Assembly: GCA_023627715.1 (NCBI GenBank)
Contig: JAMAHW010000018.1
Span: 470,940 to 534,939, forward strand
Direction: 5' to 3'
Source of the DNA: Periconia sp. R9002
Taxonomy: Eukaryota > Ascomycota > Dothideomycetes > Pleosporales > Periconiaceae
DNA: 64,000 nucleotides
Position numbers and translations under genes: made by a program. The notes under the pieces were generated by a model, which was not told where the DNA came from, did not search any database, and worked only from the letters and a program-made list of their open reading frames with translations. The stretch's first letter is position 1, and each line of letters opens with the position of its first letter. Below are positions 35,627 through 47,534 of the stretch, one piece after another.

Positions 35627-36525
35627 ATGATGGAAGGGTAAGTAAGTAGCTGGGAGAAGGGAGGGGGTCGTGCTCTCTCCCGCTGCGACCCATCACCCAC
35701 GGTGTCCCATGCCATGCCTACTGTACAAACGCCCACCCCTCCCCTACATGAACTAGTACACGTACATGTCAAGACAAGATACATGGCGTTTTGTCGCAGA
35801 CACAGGCACAAACCGGCACGAGTTCACAAAGCACATCACACAAAACTGTTTTGGCTGCTGTACATTACCTTGTACGCCACTCAACGTCGACAACAGTTTC
35901 AGACTGCCACTTCACCTGCCTTCATCGGTGCTGCCTGTGTTGCGCTGCCAAACCCACCTCACCTCCTTGCTGGCATCGTTGCTTGCTGCGTCCTGCCCGG
36001 TGAGCATTGAGACTCAGTGGTTGTTTGTTTAAAAGCCGGCTGGGGTCTTCTCGTCTCTCGGGGACCAGGTCCCAGCTACAGTACCGCCAGTCAAGGGCCC
36101 CAGCGCAAGCCTCACCATCCATCATCCCATCATTCCCCCCCATCTCATTACCTCGATTTTTTTAATACTTTGACTTGTTGGCTGTTTTACTTTGCTGCTG
36201 TCCAAGTGTCAACATTCCCGCTTGCTGGCTTCCATCGTCAAACAGCCCTAACAGCACTACGTCCCGTCCCTGGCCGCCCTTGTGCAGAGTCCCGTCACAA
36301 GCGCCTGCGATCGTCCTGCATCCCTGGCACCTGTCCTTAATATCCTAGACCTACTTGTTGGGGGCGCGGATGACGTTGATCGCATTTCTACAGTAGCTTC
36401 TCTCCTCACCAACAGTTGCTATACCCATCGCGCGCTTCTTCCTCTATTGATATCATTGGGGAGAAAAAGGAAATATTTAAGGGAGAGAGAAAAGAAAAAG
36501 ACCCTCAAGAAGAGACGATAGCATC

Positions 36526-39054
36526 ATGTCGGGGTACTATCCCCCGAATCCTAATCTGCCGCCGCAGTACTACAATGCCAACCCAAACTTTGTTCCCAAC
36601 CCCAACATCCCACATGCACCACCATCCGCCATGGCTCCAGATGGTTCCTATGCGCATCCGGTCCCAGAGAGTCCCATATACCAGAGCATGCCGGGCGCCT
36701 TTGTACCTTATCCAGACGTTCCGCTACAGCAACCTTACATTGGTCAATATGACGATGCTCCCCCGGGTCCAATGGATCATGCGCAGAACAGCAATGCTCG
36801 CGTAAGACGGCGTTCAGGCCCTGGCGACCAAGTCAAGCACCGGAGGACCCGGAGTGGATGTTACACATGCAGACAGCGGAGAGTCAAAGTAAGTTTGCGG
36901 TATATCCGAGGGAAGATACATGCGAAGATGGTTATAAATCAATTCTAACCCTGCTCACAGTGTGATGAGACTCGCCCTCTATGTGAGCGTAAGTGTTTTC
37001 ATCGTTCTCTTCCTTTTTCGTGAAGAGACACTCTGACTTGCGGTTTGCAGGATGTCGAAAAGGAAGCCGCGAATGCGTCTACCCAGATGCTAATTCCAAT
37101 CAAAAAGGTGGGAAAGGCGGAGCCAAAACCGCCAAGGTGGGGGAGGGTTCATCGCCAGAGGACCACGACGAAGATGCAAAGGAGCGCCTAGCGCCCATTT
37201 TAGATGACGAAGATGAAAGTGACATGGGATCTGATACGAAAGGACAAGACGAGATGGATGCCTCCAGCACGCCAGCTTTGACGCTTGACCGAAGTCCAAC
37301 GCCCTCTGTCGAGTCTTCTCTAAGAACACCTAACCTCGCGAATCGTCCCCCACTCCCGCGCAAAGAGAGTATTCCGAAAACCAAGAATACGAACAACTCC
37401 AAATCAACGTCACACCTTCCCAACGACATTCAGTTCTATCTCAACTATTTCAAGAATCATATGACGCACCATCACTATGCGCTAAAACTAGATGCAGGCG
37501 ATCTTTTCCAGAATGACCTGCTCAAATACGCGCTCAAATATGAGCCACTGCTGTATGCATTGGTCGGATATGCCGCGTATTTCCACACCCTCTCGCAGCC
37601 CGATGGGCAGATATCGACTTTCCTCCGATACTACAACGAGTCCGTCACTCGATTGCGACTCTCTATCACCAAGAACAAGAAGCAGGGGCTTGCGACGTTC
37701 TTAACGATTCTCCAACTTGCAGCTATTGAAGTGAGTACCGTGCAACGAATTCCTCACTTCCGCTGACCGAGATTCTAGGAAATGCTGGGTGACTGGGTGA
37801 ATCTGATGGGCCATCAAAAGGCAGCATACGAAATGTTGACTCGACTCTACACCCCAGCGACCATTGTACAATCGCCCTTTCTCCTCAAGGTGATTTGGTG
37901 GTACGTGCGGTTCGACCTTTTCGTGGGGTTTCAATCGGGCGGGGAAGCAGTCCTCAGCCGGGACTGGTATGTGGCCGTGCACGAGCGTTTCGTGCAGAAA
38001 AAGAACGAAAACCCAGGCGAATTGCACCTGAAATACGAGGAAAGGTTCGCGTACTCGCGATTGGTTGCCAAGGACATACACGATTTCTTCCTAAGGAAAG
38101 CAAGAGGGCAGATGGACCTGGACACCTTTATGCAGCAGTTCCCGGCGATTGACGCAAAAGTCAAGGGCCTGGGAGAACAGATCGATCATAAGCTTCTGGA
38201 TCCGAGCAAGAAGATTAAACACTTCGAGGGAACCGTCGATCCCAACAGTATCGTCAATATCATGGAGCCGGACGTGATCTGGGGCGGAGACTATTGGATG
38301 TCTAATTATCTATTGTTGGACCTGTATGGGATCGCCTTCATGTACCACCTCTCCATTTCCATGGCTATGCGGAAGCCTTTTGAGCCCGAGATTGTGCAGA
38401 AGGCGTATCAAGCTGCGCAGATGTTTGAAGCACTTTGCCAGTACCCCAACGCCCCTCCTGGATCTATCTTCGAAGCGCAGGCATCTATTGCCATTGGCAT
38501 GCTCTTTTTGCCCAAGGATCCAAAGACGCGTGATTGGTGCCGCAACAGTTTCGCCAAAATTGAAAGTTCGGGGTATGCATTAGTCTCCCTTTTATTCCTT
38601 TCTCTATGCGCACTCACTTCGTCTCAAAACCTTATGAGTCTTTGTTTTCATCAATTCTGACTTTCTATATAGCTACATCTACCCTGCGACCCTCCGCACC
38701 CAACTACTAGAGTCCTGGGGCATGCCTGCCTCCGACTGGTGGTTTCCCAACGACGAAGGCTGTCCACGCATTATCCGGTCGATCAAAGACTTCATCCGCG
38801 AACGCACCACCGAACCCAAAGACCAAGTCTCCCAGGACCTTCGCGAAATGCGCGGCATCTTCAGCACGCTCACCATCTCCGATTCCCCACCCGGCGACGG
38901 CGGGAGCAACAGCAGCCAGACGCCCATCGAAGGCACCATGAGTCTCAAGAGCACACCTGGTGCCGGCGATGACACGGAAATCTATACGGGCCCCTTGGAA
39001 TGGGACGCCACCTTGGATCCCGCGGAAGCCGGCCAACAATTGACAGGAAAGTGA
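36526..39054 (+). CDS. Zn2Cys6 fungal transcription factor
   Basis: The model has exons 36526-36888, 36961-36988, 37051-37730, 37779-38572 and 38673-39054, giving 748 residues. The binuclear zinc cluster has Cys112, Cys115, Cys122, Cys129, Cys132 and Cys139 with C-x2-C-x6-C-x6-C-x2-C-x6-C spacing. It is preceded by KHRRTRSG and split over three exons, the middle one only 28 nt. The first 100 residues are Pro/Asn/Tyr-rich. An acidic Ser/Asp segment (about 160-190) follows the finger. The long helical regulatory region includes YVRFDLFVGFQSGGEAVLS, and an IYPATLRTQLLESWGMP block opens the last exon. The general layout recalls the Upc2-like branch of C6 regulators, but the target genes are unknown. 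It lies downstream of a 7.4-kb gene-free stretch. Confidence 0.93.
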
Positions 39055-40281
39055 ATGGGAAAGTCTATTTGAGCAAAGCAACCTCCTGAACGTCCAGAAC
39101 ACACAGGGGCATGAGTAAGGGTGCAACTGCAGCGACGTGCAGCGTATCCACATTGCACACGCATCTGTGGACGTGTGTGAAACATTCTGTCCCGATTCAT
39201 TGCCCCCAGAAGAAAGCATCTCGATGGATCAGGGATCTTTCGTACCACTATGTTTCGTCAACTCGTGAGTAAACATCGTCGTCGTACATTCATACAACAC
39301 ATCGTCCGTGCTCCCCGCTCGTTGTACCACGCGACACGACAGGCTCCATGTGGGACAGACACACGCTCGCACACGCTCGCACACGCATCACATTGCATCG
39401 CATCGCATGTCACATCATACGCATATGCCTCGCAGAAGCCATGATGCGTTGTAAGGCAAGCTCGGTCCAGTTCCCCGCTTTGTTTCGACGTCGAGTCTTG
39501 TAATGTGGGAGGAGGGCCTAGGGGTGTATTGCTCCCTCTCCCCTATCTCTACTTTCAACGGGATAGGGTTTACGAGAGCAAGTTTATATCAATGTCATAA
39601 CCAGGAGAGGAAGAGGAACAGGGGTGGTGTGGTTGTGCGTTCTGACGGAAAGGTTATTTGTTAGTTTGGGTTTTGAGGGTAGGTGGAAAAGATCAGTTGA
39701 TCATTCATGTTGGCAGTTGGGGAGAAGGAGGTGCAGGGAAATTGATGTGAGAAGTAGGGGCATGGTTTGGACTTTTGTCTTTTGCTTCATTGTATATACT
39801 TTGCTTGAGCATACTTAATGCATGCATATGTGTATGTGTTGTATTGGTGTAATTTGAGATGATTCAGGTTGGGGGCGACGGATACTATCACATTGATTAT
39901 CATTGATGCATGTAATGCTACTATGAGTCGACCAGAAATTTTGTTTTGAATTTTCGAAGAGACTCTTCTTGCTATGGGCAGACCCTTTCCGTGTACATGG
40001 CATACTCCAAGCGTTATGATCAAGTTCATACAGACGTGAATTGATGCATTCACACCCCAGCACCGCCATTGATTAGATAATCTGAGTATGGCGGTGCTCG
40101 GGGCGCGTGGACGCTGATTGGCTGTCTCGGCTCAGCTCAGCTCAGCAGGAGCAACGCAACGCAACGGTCGACAGCGAGCGCAGGAAAGAGCTTCAAACAA
40201 ACATACCACTCTCCCTTCGCTCCCCTCCACCACTAGTGAGCCGACTCGTTCCTCAAATTTTCTTTCGCCCGATCCGCCATC
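39055..40281. other. Intergenic, no gene seen
   Basis: These 1.2 kb hold a duplicated ACACGCTCGC decamer (39361-39380) followed by CATCGCATCGCAT-type words. A CTCAG repeat (GGCTCAGCTCAGCTCAGC, about 40129-40146) and a CAACG repeat lie just before the BAR gene leader. No coding ORF is credible. Confidence 0.45.
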
Positions 40282-41686
40282 ATGGATACCTTTCAGAATT
40301 TTGGAAAGAATATCTCGTACGTCCTAATCTATCCTTTTGCGACACCTTTGAATCTTTCTGCTGGTGTAGGCTGACATGGGAGGGGCTAACTGTACTGCAG
40401 TGCGTCCTTCACGCCCTTTGCTGCTCGTACCCAGCAGCTGGTCAAGGAGACGCTGGGCCAGGCCGAAGATAAGGTACGACTGCTCCTGTCACCCGTCCCC
40501 CCGATATGACATGGATACACCCCTCCTCCTCGAGTCTGGTAGAAAATGGATCGAGAGAGATACATGTTGACATAGCCATGGTGGAATGACAGACGCAACT
40601 TCCCCCAGACTACATTGAGCTCGAGAAGCGCGTCGATGCTTTAAAGAAGGTGCACAACACCATGCTTCAGGTCACGTAGGTACCCTTCTTCAACCACAAC
40701 CCCCTATCCCTGACAGAGCCCCTCGCGCAGCTCTCAATACTCCAACGAGGCCTACGACTACCCCACCAACATCCGCGAATCTTTCAATGATCTAGGCCAC
40801 ACCATCGGCGAGAAGATCCAGCTCCTTTCCTCCGCCACCTCCCCCGCCGAAGCCCAGGCCGCCTTGACCGCACCTCCCTCCGCGAAACCCCAGCCCAAGA
40901 CCTTCAGTCATGCCATTGCCCGTGCCGCCTTGAACAGCTCCGCCACTCTCGCCGGTGAGCATGCTGGTTCCGGCGAGGACCCCCTAGCCACCGCCCTTGA
41001 GAAGTACGCTCTTGCCAGCGAGAAGATTGGAGAGGCCAGGCTCGCCCAGGACGCCGCCATTCAGAGCCGATTCCTGGCTGGCTGGAGTACCACACTCAAC
41101 ACCAACATCATGTTCGCGACCCGCGCTCGCAAAGCCGTCGAGAACTCGAGACTGAACTTGGATGCTACAAAGGCAAATGCAAAGGGTGGCGCTTTTAAGT
41201 TGCCCGGTCAGCCCTCCGGCCGCAAGGACGGTTTGGAGGAGGAGCTGAGTGAAGAGGCGCGGGCCAAGATTGAACAGGCCGAGGACGAGTTCGTCGGTCA
41301 GACTGAGGAGGCTGTCGGTGTCATGAAGAATGTAGGTTTTGCCTGGATTCAAGCGTCATGACATGCAATTTAACTTTTTGCCAGGTTCTCGACACTCCCG
41401 AGCCCCTCCGCAACCTTGCCGAGCTCATTTCCGCACAGCTCGAATACCACAAGAAGGCGTACGAGATCCTCTCCGAGCTTGCGCCAGTCGTGGACCAACT
41501 CCAAGTTGAGCAAGAGGTGCGTCGCCATGACTCGTCTGGTTTCTGATCGCCCACTTCTCCATCATCCTCCGCCCTTGCAGAACTTGGTCTGATCATAGTT
41601 GTTTCTCTCAGCAAAAATACCGTAACCCCCACTGATCACTGAGTGTCGCTTAGGCTAGCTACCGCAAAGCTCGTGAGGGGGCCTAG
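40282..41686 (+). CDS. GVP36: BAR-domain protein, Gvp36-like
   Basis: The model has exons 40282-40316, 40401-40473, 40593-40675, 40731-41331, 41385-41516 and 41654-41686, giving 318 residues. The start MDTFQNFGKNISASFTPFAARTQQLVKETLG, then PPDYIELEKRVDALKKVHNTML and the long helices (LEKYALASEKIGEARLAQD; IEQAEDEFVGQTEEAVGVMK; LISAQLEYHKKAYEILSELA), match the fungal Gvp36-type BAR family. Such proteins bind curved membranes in Golgi and endocytic traffic and have about this length. The last exon is only 33 nt (ASYRKAREGA). It depends on a 137-nt intron with acceptor GCTTAG, and without it the protein ends a few codons later (RHDSSGF). All introns are GT-AG and in frame. Confidence 0.88.
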
Positions 41687-42315
41687 AGAGGGTGGGGCTT
41701 TTGTTTTGAGCGGGTCGTTGTCGGCTGGTCAGTGGCACCGACGCCCGCGACGAAGAGCCAGATTGAGAATACGTATAATTCGGATTATACCATGGGAGAC
41801 TTGGAGGGTAGCAAGCAGGCCGTTAGTTGGAGAAACCTCAGCCTCTGGACCTTGGTGTTTTGCTCTACCCACTTTGACTCGTCTTCCCTTTTGACCTTGT
41901 GTGCCTCGAACATTTCTTTAGCCTTTCTTGTTTTTTGTTTACGTTGCGAGGAAGGGAAGGAATCTGGTGTAGCCTAGAAGGTTGATTTCTTCTCCACCCA
42001 TCTCCTCCAAATCAAATAGAATTATACCTCTTGTCTTGCTCTCTGTGCTGGCGTGCGTGCGGTGTTGAGTGGTGGATTCGAGTTGATATGTTTCATAATG
42101 TTTCTTACTTTTGGATCTTGTTTTTGTATTGAGGTAGAACCCCTCCGAATTGTTCAACCAAGTATGTTTCATGATGTATTGATGAATGCGTTTTCATAAA
42201 CACCGCTTACTCATTTACCTCCTCAGCATTGGATTACCCATGTCCAATCTCCCCAAATTCCACTCCACAGCTACCAAACCTTAACTTTCCCCCAGCAAAC
42301 CCATCCCCCCATCCC
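41687..42315. other. Convergent 3' region
   Basis: The BAR gene (plus) and the cyclotransferase gene (minus) converge here over 629 bp. The sequence is AT-rich and T-rich in 41880-42180, typical of 3' UTRs. No gene is seen. Confidence 0.4.
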
Positions 42316-42963
42316 CTAAAAAACCCCGCTTTCATCCCTGAACCTCCTCGCCTGTTCCAGCGCCTTCTTTCCCCCCTCGTCCCCTCCATCCTCCCCCTCG
42401 GGGATATACCTCCTCAAAACCCCATCCACGTAGGCCCGCGGCACTCCTCTATCCAAAGCATCCCTGATACCCTTATTCATCCTCACTACGTATTCCTCTC
42501 GCGGAGTAAACGACGGCGTGGCGCGGATGCGGTCAATGTAGACTAATAATCTCTTCTTCTCTTTCCCGTTCTGCTGTTCTTCGGCAGCCGTAGAAGCAGA
42601 GGAAGGAGGGAAGACATCGCACTCGATGTATTCCTTCGTATAAGCCACGGGCACGCCTTCGTTTCGATCAAGTTGGGCTTCGTCGGACGCAGAGAGCGTG
42701 TAGACTAGACCCCAGACTTCGTTCTCTTCTTGGTTTGATGGCGAGGATGGGGCAATGTTGGCGTACCCTCGTGAGTTGATCATCCATTTGTAATTGGGTA
42801 GGCGTGCGGTTCCGATATATGTAGAGGAGGGGCACCGGAGGAACATTTGGTGCTGCCAGAGATTAGAGCCGTAGGCGAAGTAGAGGGTTGGTTGGGTGGT
42901 TGTGGACATGTTGGACTTGGAGGGTTTGCGGTGGTGTGGTTTGGAGTGTTCCTTGTTTTTCAT
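42316..42963 (-). CDS. Gamma-glutamylcyclotransferase-like protein
   Basis: This single-exon ORF encodes 215 residues. YFAYGSNL near residues 28-35 is the substrate-binding loop of the gamma-glutamylcyclotransferase/AIG2 fold. The LDRNEGVPVAY segment supplies the catalytic Glu of the family, and WGLVYTLSASDEAQLD is the usual strand-helix before it. The enzyme releases 5-oxoproline from gamma-glutamyl amino acids or peptides in glutathione turnover; the exact substrate is not shown. The ATG at 42909 (MSTTTQPTLYF) is an equally good or better start, because the first 18 residues are Lys/His-rich and outside the fold. The upstream region is shared with the histidinol-phosphatase gene, which runs the other way. 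Confidence 0.88.
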   Translation of the reverse strand: MKNKEHSKPHHRKPSKSNMSTTTQPTLYFAYGSNLWQHQMFLRCPSSTYIGTARLPNYKWMINSRGYANIAPSSPSNQEENEVWGLVYTLSASDEAQLDRNEGVPVAYTKEYIECDVFPPSSASTAAEEQQNGKEKKRLLVYIDRIRATPSFTPREEYVVRMNKGIRDALDRGVPRAYVDGVLRRYIPEGEDGGDEGGKKALEQARRFRDESGVF

Positions 42964-43617
42964 ATAGTCGTTTTTAGGGGAGGGGTGCTTCTTTTTGGTT
43001 TGTTTTTTCTGTTTTTGGTGTGCGTTTATGATGTTCAGTTGATATGTAAGATAGACGTTGGTCCGCTTGGATTTGGTTGATGGTCAGAAGTGGCAGCCTA
43101 CCTCACACACACACACGTATATATATAAAGGAAACTTAAGGGCGGAGTAGCCCTTTTCACATATTGTGACGTCTTTGACCGTGTGTCGGATGGTAAGCAA
43201 AGATTCTCAACGATCCACGGTTGCAAGTTTACTTACATACTCATTCGAGCAATTTCTTAGATCAATGGTATGGAGTGGAATCCAACCTGGAGAGTTGACT
43301 CAGTAGGAGAGACGCTAGGCCTAATGAGGTGCGCTTGCCTCGGAATCCGCTTCGGAATACTTAGGAAGTTGGCGACTTCACGGGGTCAAATGATAGGGCC
43401 CCAACAAGCTCTTTAATTTCTATATAGACCATGTGCTTTCGTCCTGAGATTTATTTGGCCCATTTCTTATCGACTGGGCAATATAAGATTGTGCAAGGGG
43501 TATAGAAGGGGATTATCTGCCTTCGGAACCATCGGTTGTTAAAGCGTAGGTAGTTACAATCTCCCCGCATCCCCCAAAACAATCCTTTTGATCACTTCTC
43601 CTTCATCTAGAGACAAC
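42964..43617. promoter_or_regulatory. Divergent promoter cyclotransferase / HIS2
   Basis: This 654-bp region lies between divergent genes. It contains an AC repeat with ATATAT (about 43105-43127), a CRE-like TGACGTCT (43167-43174) and a consensus Gcn4/AP-1 site at 43296-43302 (listed separately). Confidence 0.5.
43296..43302 (+). promoter_or_regulatory. Gcn4/CpcA binding site TGACTCA
   Basis: A perfect TGACTCA lies 316 bp upstream of the histidinol-phosphatase ATG. General amino-acid control through Gcn4/Cpc1 acts on histidine genes in fungi via this motif. Occupancy here is inferred, and a 7-mer occurs by chance about once in 8 kb per orientation pair. Confidence 0.5.
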
Positions 43618-44735
43618 ATGCCGTATACGCACCACAGCCACTCTGGCCAGTTTTGCGGCCATGCGACCAACACGCTCGAAGAAATGGTTCAAACGGCCAT
43701 AGCAAAAGGGTTCCAGACGTATTCCATGACGGAGCACATTCCCCGGCCGATTGAAGACTTTTACCCCGAAGAGGTAGACTACATTTCCGATCCGGCTCGA
43801 TAACGAGACACGGGAGGCTGAATGATGACGGCAGGAAGACTCCCACACGCCGGAAACGCTGGTCCAGCTCTTTGACGACTACCTGACCGAAGCCATCCGT
43901 TTACGGGAAAAGTATTCCCCCCAGATCAAGATCTTGATTGGCTTCGAATCGGAATGGATTCGTCCGTCGACGCTTCAGATAATCCGTCAAGTCCAAACAA
44001 AGCACTCCTTCGACTTCTTCATGGGCTCCCTCCACCACGTCCACACCATCCCCATCGACTTTGACCGCGCCATGTACGAGCGGGCGCGGGACGCCGCAAG
44101 CGGGACGGACGAGCGCCTTTTCGAAGACTACTTTGACGCGCAGCTTGACATGTTGCAGGCCCTCACGCCGCCCGTCGTGGGTCACTTCGACCTCATCCGC
44201 CTGCTCAGCGACCACCGGGACGCACAGTTCGCGGGTATGGACGCCGTGTGGGAGAAGATTCGGAGGAATCTTGCGTTTGTGGTTTCGTACGGCGGCGTCT
44301 TGGAGCTCAATGCTGCGGGCTTGCGCAAGGGACTCGCTGAGCCGTATCCTTGCCTGCCTATCTGTCGGGTGCGTTTGACTTGCGTTTCCTCACCATCATC
44401 CCACGCGCTTGTCACACCGCTTTGTTGGAAGCCTTGGGTTGGGTGCTTTGCTTTTGGGTTTCCATTTTCTGACTGACGAGCGATAGGAATTTCTTGGGAT
44501 GGGCGGAAGGTTTGCCATGAGCGACGACAGTCATGGCATCGACCAGATAGGTACCAACTACAGCCGTCTGATGGACTTCATACAGACGGTAGGAATCAAG
44601 GAGATTCACTATGTAAACGGTGATGCGTCGTCGACGTCGACGACGGACAAGGGGGCCCCCCACGCTGATTTCTCCAGCATCGCCGTGGGGGATCTGTGCC
44701 GGCTTCCGTTCTGGACAAAGGCACAACATGGGTGA
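43618..44735 (+). CDS. HIS2: Histidinol-phosphatase (PHP family)
   Basis: The model has exons 43618-43773, 43835-44368 and 44487-44735, giving 312 residues, close to fungal His2. PHP-family metal ligands are visible: HHSHSGQF at the N-terminus (HxH), TEHIPRP (about 39-45), GFESEW (Glu), MGSLHHVHTIPID, VGHFDLIRL and MSDDSHGID in the last exon. The enzyme dephosphorylates histidinol phosphate, the penultimate step of histidine synthesis. Both introns (61 and 118 nt) keep phase 0. A Ser/Thr/Asp insert (DASSTSTTDKG) lies near the end. The TGACTCA site upstream fits control by amino-acid starvation, possibly through bZIP factors. Confidence 0.95.
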
Positions 44736-45376
44736 GATACCAGCGCCTTGCTTCGTACTCGCCGAAGCACACATCGTATGCGTGTCTGCGAGCGGTGTGT
44801 TTTTTTGGGGGGAAACAAGCTTTGGGATCGCCTGAGTGGGAACCTTCTGGGGGCGTAACACCTTCCTAGAACAGCCTTGAAGCTCCCCACGTGTTTGAAT
44901 ACAGACTTCTGCTCTCACCTTGTTTGATGCCGAACATGAATTGCTTAGGCATTCTGTCTCGTATGCGCCAGTAATTGCTTTTTATTTGCCTTCTCTGCGG
45001 CGTATATTGGTTCATGTTAGTTTGGCCTAGAACAATTGATACGTATTGATCAATACGTCCATAAGCACAAAAACATAATCCACGAAAACAAGACGGTTAT
45101 CAACGAAATGCGCCACCAAGGCACCGTCGTTGGGTGTGCGAGGGTTGGCTCCGAAACAGCAAAGCGACTGGCTTGGGGAAGTAGGACGGTGCCTCTTCGG
45201 GGCTACCCGCACCAAGAAAGCGTGGGGGTCAGGTCGAGCGTGAGATTTCAATAGTATGTAGGTATCAATGGATTCTGTATGAGGATGATGTGGCATGATT
45301 GATCCAATTAAATCTACGATATTTGGGAACAGTATTCCTAGACTTAGCCGCTGGACGCGCGATTAGCATTGATGTA

Positions 45377-45397
45377 ATACATACATACATACATACA
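45377..45397 (+). repeat. ATAC tetranucleotide repeat
   Basis: About five ATAC units ending in ATGTACC. Confidence 0.9.
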
Positions 45398-45616
45398 TGT
45401 ACCCTAGTCAAGGTCCCCATCCAATCCACCGGGCATCCCCATATCTGATGTGATTCTCGAAACGGTAGCACATAGTCCAAGCCTACTCTACATGACATAG
45501 ATGATACCTACTCGGGTCAGACGAGGTGCCGTGCCCGACCGCGAAAAATTCCAATCCGATGTTTTGGGATTCCCGAGCGAATTCACTTCATGTGGGGCTG
45601 GCGAGCGGCATGGCCA

Positions 45617-45618
<2 letters not shown>

Positions 45619-45650
<32 letters not shown>
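45619..45650 (+). repeat. CT dinucleotide repeat, 16 units
   Basis: An uninterrupted (CT)16 run. It creates Ser-Leu-rich shadow ORFs on both strands. Confidence 0.95.
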
Positions 45651-45653
<3 letters not shown>

Positions 45654-45877
45654 GGCTCTCGGGATTGGATCTGCTTCATACATATCACTCACGCGAAGGA
45701 TTTCTGAAGGAATGGGGGATTTTGGGACCCCCATGGCCTCTGTTTCGGGTCTAGATAAGTCGTTCGCTTGTAACTCCCACGTGGTTGGGGAGCGAGGGGA
45801 AAAAGAATGCACGGACGGTCAACTCCAACTCTCCAACTCTCCAGGAAAAAAAAGTACACGGGCAATCTTTACAGTGC

Positions 45878-45914
45878 CTTCTCTTTCTCTTTCTCTTTCT
45901 CTTTCTCTCTCTCA
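45878..45914 (+). repeat. CTTTCT hexanucleotide repeat
   Basis: About five TTCTCT units followed by CTCTCTC, about 230 bp after the CT repeat. Confidence 0.9.
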
Positions 45915-45978
45915 CACATAGAGAACTAGAACTTTACAGCCGGCATAAGCAGAAGGCACTACCGGCATCTGTTCATTT

Positions 45979-46022
45979 ATCATGTATCATGTATCATGTA
46001 TCATGTGTATCATGTATCATGT
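45979..46022 (+). repeat. ATCATGT heptamer repeat, six units
   Basis: Units start at 45979, 45986, 45993, 46000, 46009 and 46016. A GT insertion separates units four and five. Confidence 0.95.
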
Positions 46023-47534
46023 AGTATTGATGCAAATGACTATGTGTGTGTGCCCTGGCCTGGCCTGGCCTGCCCGGCTTACAGCGTTAAGCGCGGTGAA
46101 GCAAGCAAAACAGCAACCATCTTTCACGCAACGGCCGTTTCCCGGAAGGCGGAAGCGGGACACCTGCCGGACCCTCCCACCCCCCTTCGTTAGTTGGCAT
46201 CAAACAAACTCCTTTGCCAGCAAAACGAGCCGATTGGAGCCATCACGCCTGCTTACTGCTGTGTCGGTCGTCTTATGGCCGACTTCCTCTCTCGGGTTTG
46301 AGTTACGGCGATTCTTGCCAACGACTCAGAACTACGTGCCATGACTTGATTCTTTATTCCTGCTTGGTTACACTTGGACCACTGCCATGGTCAGACGTTG
46401 GGTATGACGTTGCTCACCTTGATGGTTTGGTCCCAAGCCAAGTAGCTACATGTCCAACAAAGTCATTGTACTGAGTACCTAGTAGTACGTGTACCTTGCC
46501 GTTTGTTTCAAGATACGAAATAAAAGAAAGAACCAAGTCTCCATTTCCAGCCAGCCATCTCTTACAAGAAACATACATGTCCATATCGGGACCATGTGTG
46601 CTCCCAACACCCCTGTCCCCTCGCGGTCGTGTAACATGTGGTGAACCTCGACAGCCGCAAGATGCGCGACTGGGCGACTCATTAGAGTTGGGAATGTGTG
46701 GTGGATGGTTGGCACTTGGCAATGGCACAGGTCTCGTTAGGTATACACACCCCCCTGCTTGCCTTAACCTCGTCGTGCAATAGTGCTTAGATGAAAACGG
46801 CAAGCTGGAAACATAGCCAGCCCTTTTAACACGGCGCCAGCCGGGATGCCGTGCTGCGGAGAGATGCTGTGGCTCCGATGCACTAGCTAGACGACAAAGT
46901 CCCAGTCTCGAATTGTCGTGCTCTGTCGTCGGTCGCGCGCACGCACGCACGCACCCAAACAAAAGTGAAGCACCGGGGATCATGGCCCGATGGATGGATA
47001 TGGGAGACTAAAGTAAAAAAAAATGCTTCATGATCCGTGACCAAGTGTCTGCAGCCGCGTTCCGCACACACACGATCCCAATCCGTTGCACGGCCTCTAA
47101 TCCTCCTGGTCACTTCTGGAAAAAGACCGTTGTCCACCATGTGTCGTCACCCAGCTGCGAGTGGTCACTCTTGTTCCCTAGGCTCGATAATCGTACGGGT
47201 TGGCATTCCTTCATACATGATACCTACATATATCCCTTGCAACCTACATATACGTGTAGGTGCCTTTCCCACAGAGCCTCCTTGATCGTAGCCCATCCAT
47301 CACACACATACGCTCTAGACCGGAATTTAAAGCCCCAGCGGGCCCGTTTTTTCTCCCCATCTTGACCTGATCGTCTTTGGTCTTTTTCTTGTCCATCGTA
47401 TCGTACGTGGTGATTTGTACGGGTTTCAAAGCACATCAATTGATCTCTCCTACTCCCATCCATCCAACCAACCCAACTCAACGACTTATTATCTATCTAC
47501 AATCCCTTCACTTGCTTCACCGTCTCACATGATC

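Larger units (their letters stand above)
29088..36525. other. Long gene-poor stretch
   Basis: I see no supportable gene in these 7.4 kb. ORFs of 215 aa (31733-32380) and 212 aa (33857-34495) exist, but they lack recognisable domains, have no regular secondary-structure pattern and begin at arbitrary codons. The stretch contains a G12 run (30362-30373), clusters of ACTAGGTA/TACCTA words (33100-33360 and 35145-35165), a TATAG-type repeat (about 35320-35370) and a TAGG repeat at 35609-35626. The last kilobase is pyrimidine-rich and probably the long promoter/leader of the Zn2Cys6 gene. Lineage-specific genes or long noncoding RNAs cannot be excluded. Confidence 0.4.
44736..47534. other. Gene-poor stretch with microsatellites
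   Basis: These 2.8 kb contain ATAC, CT, CTTTCT and ATCATGT repeats (listed separately), a CTGGC repeat (about 46056-46072) and GCACGCACGCAC (about 46938-46950). No ORF is supportable. The last 200 bp, rich in CCATCC/CCAACC, is probably the FKBP promoter and leader. Confidence 0.45.

Noticed and set aside
45600..45920. ORFs encoding Ser-Leu or Glu-Arg runs
   Set aside because: They are translations of the CT and CTTTCT microsatellites in different frames.
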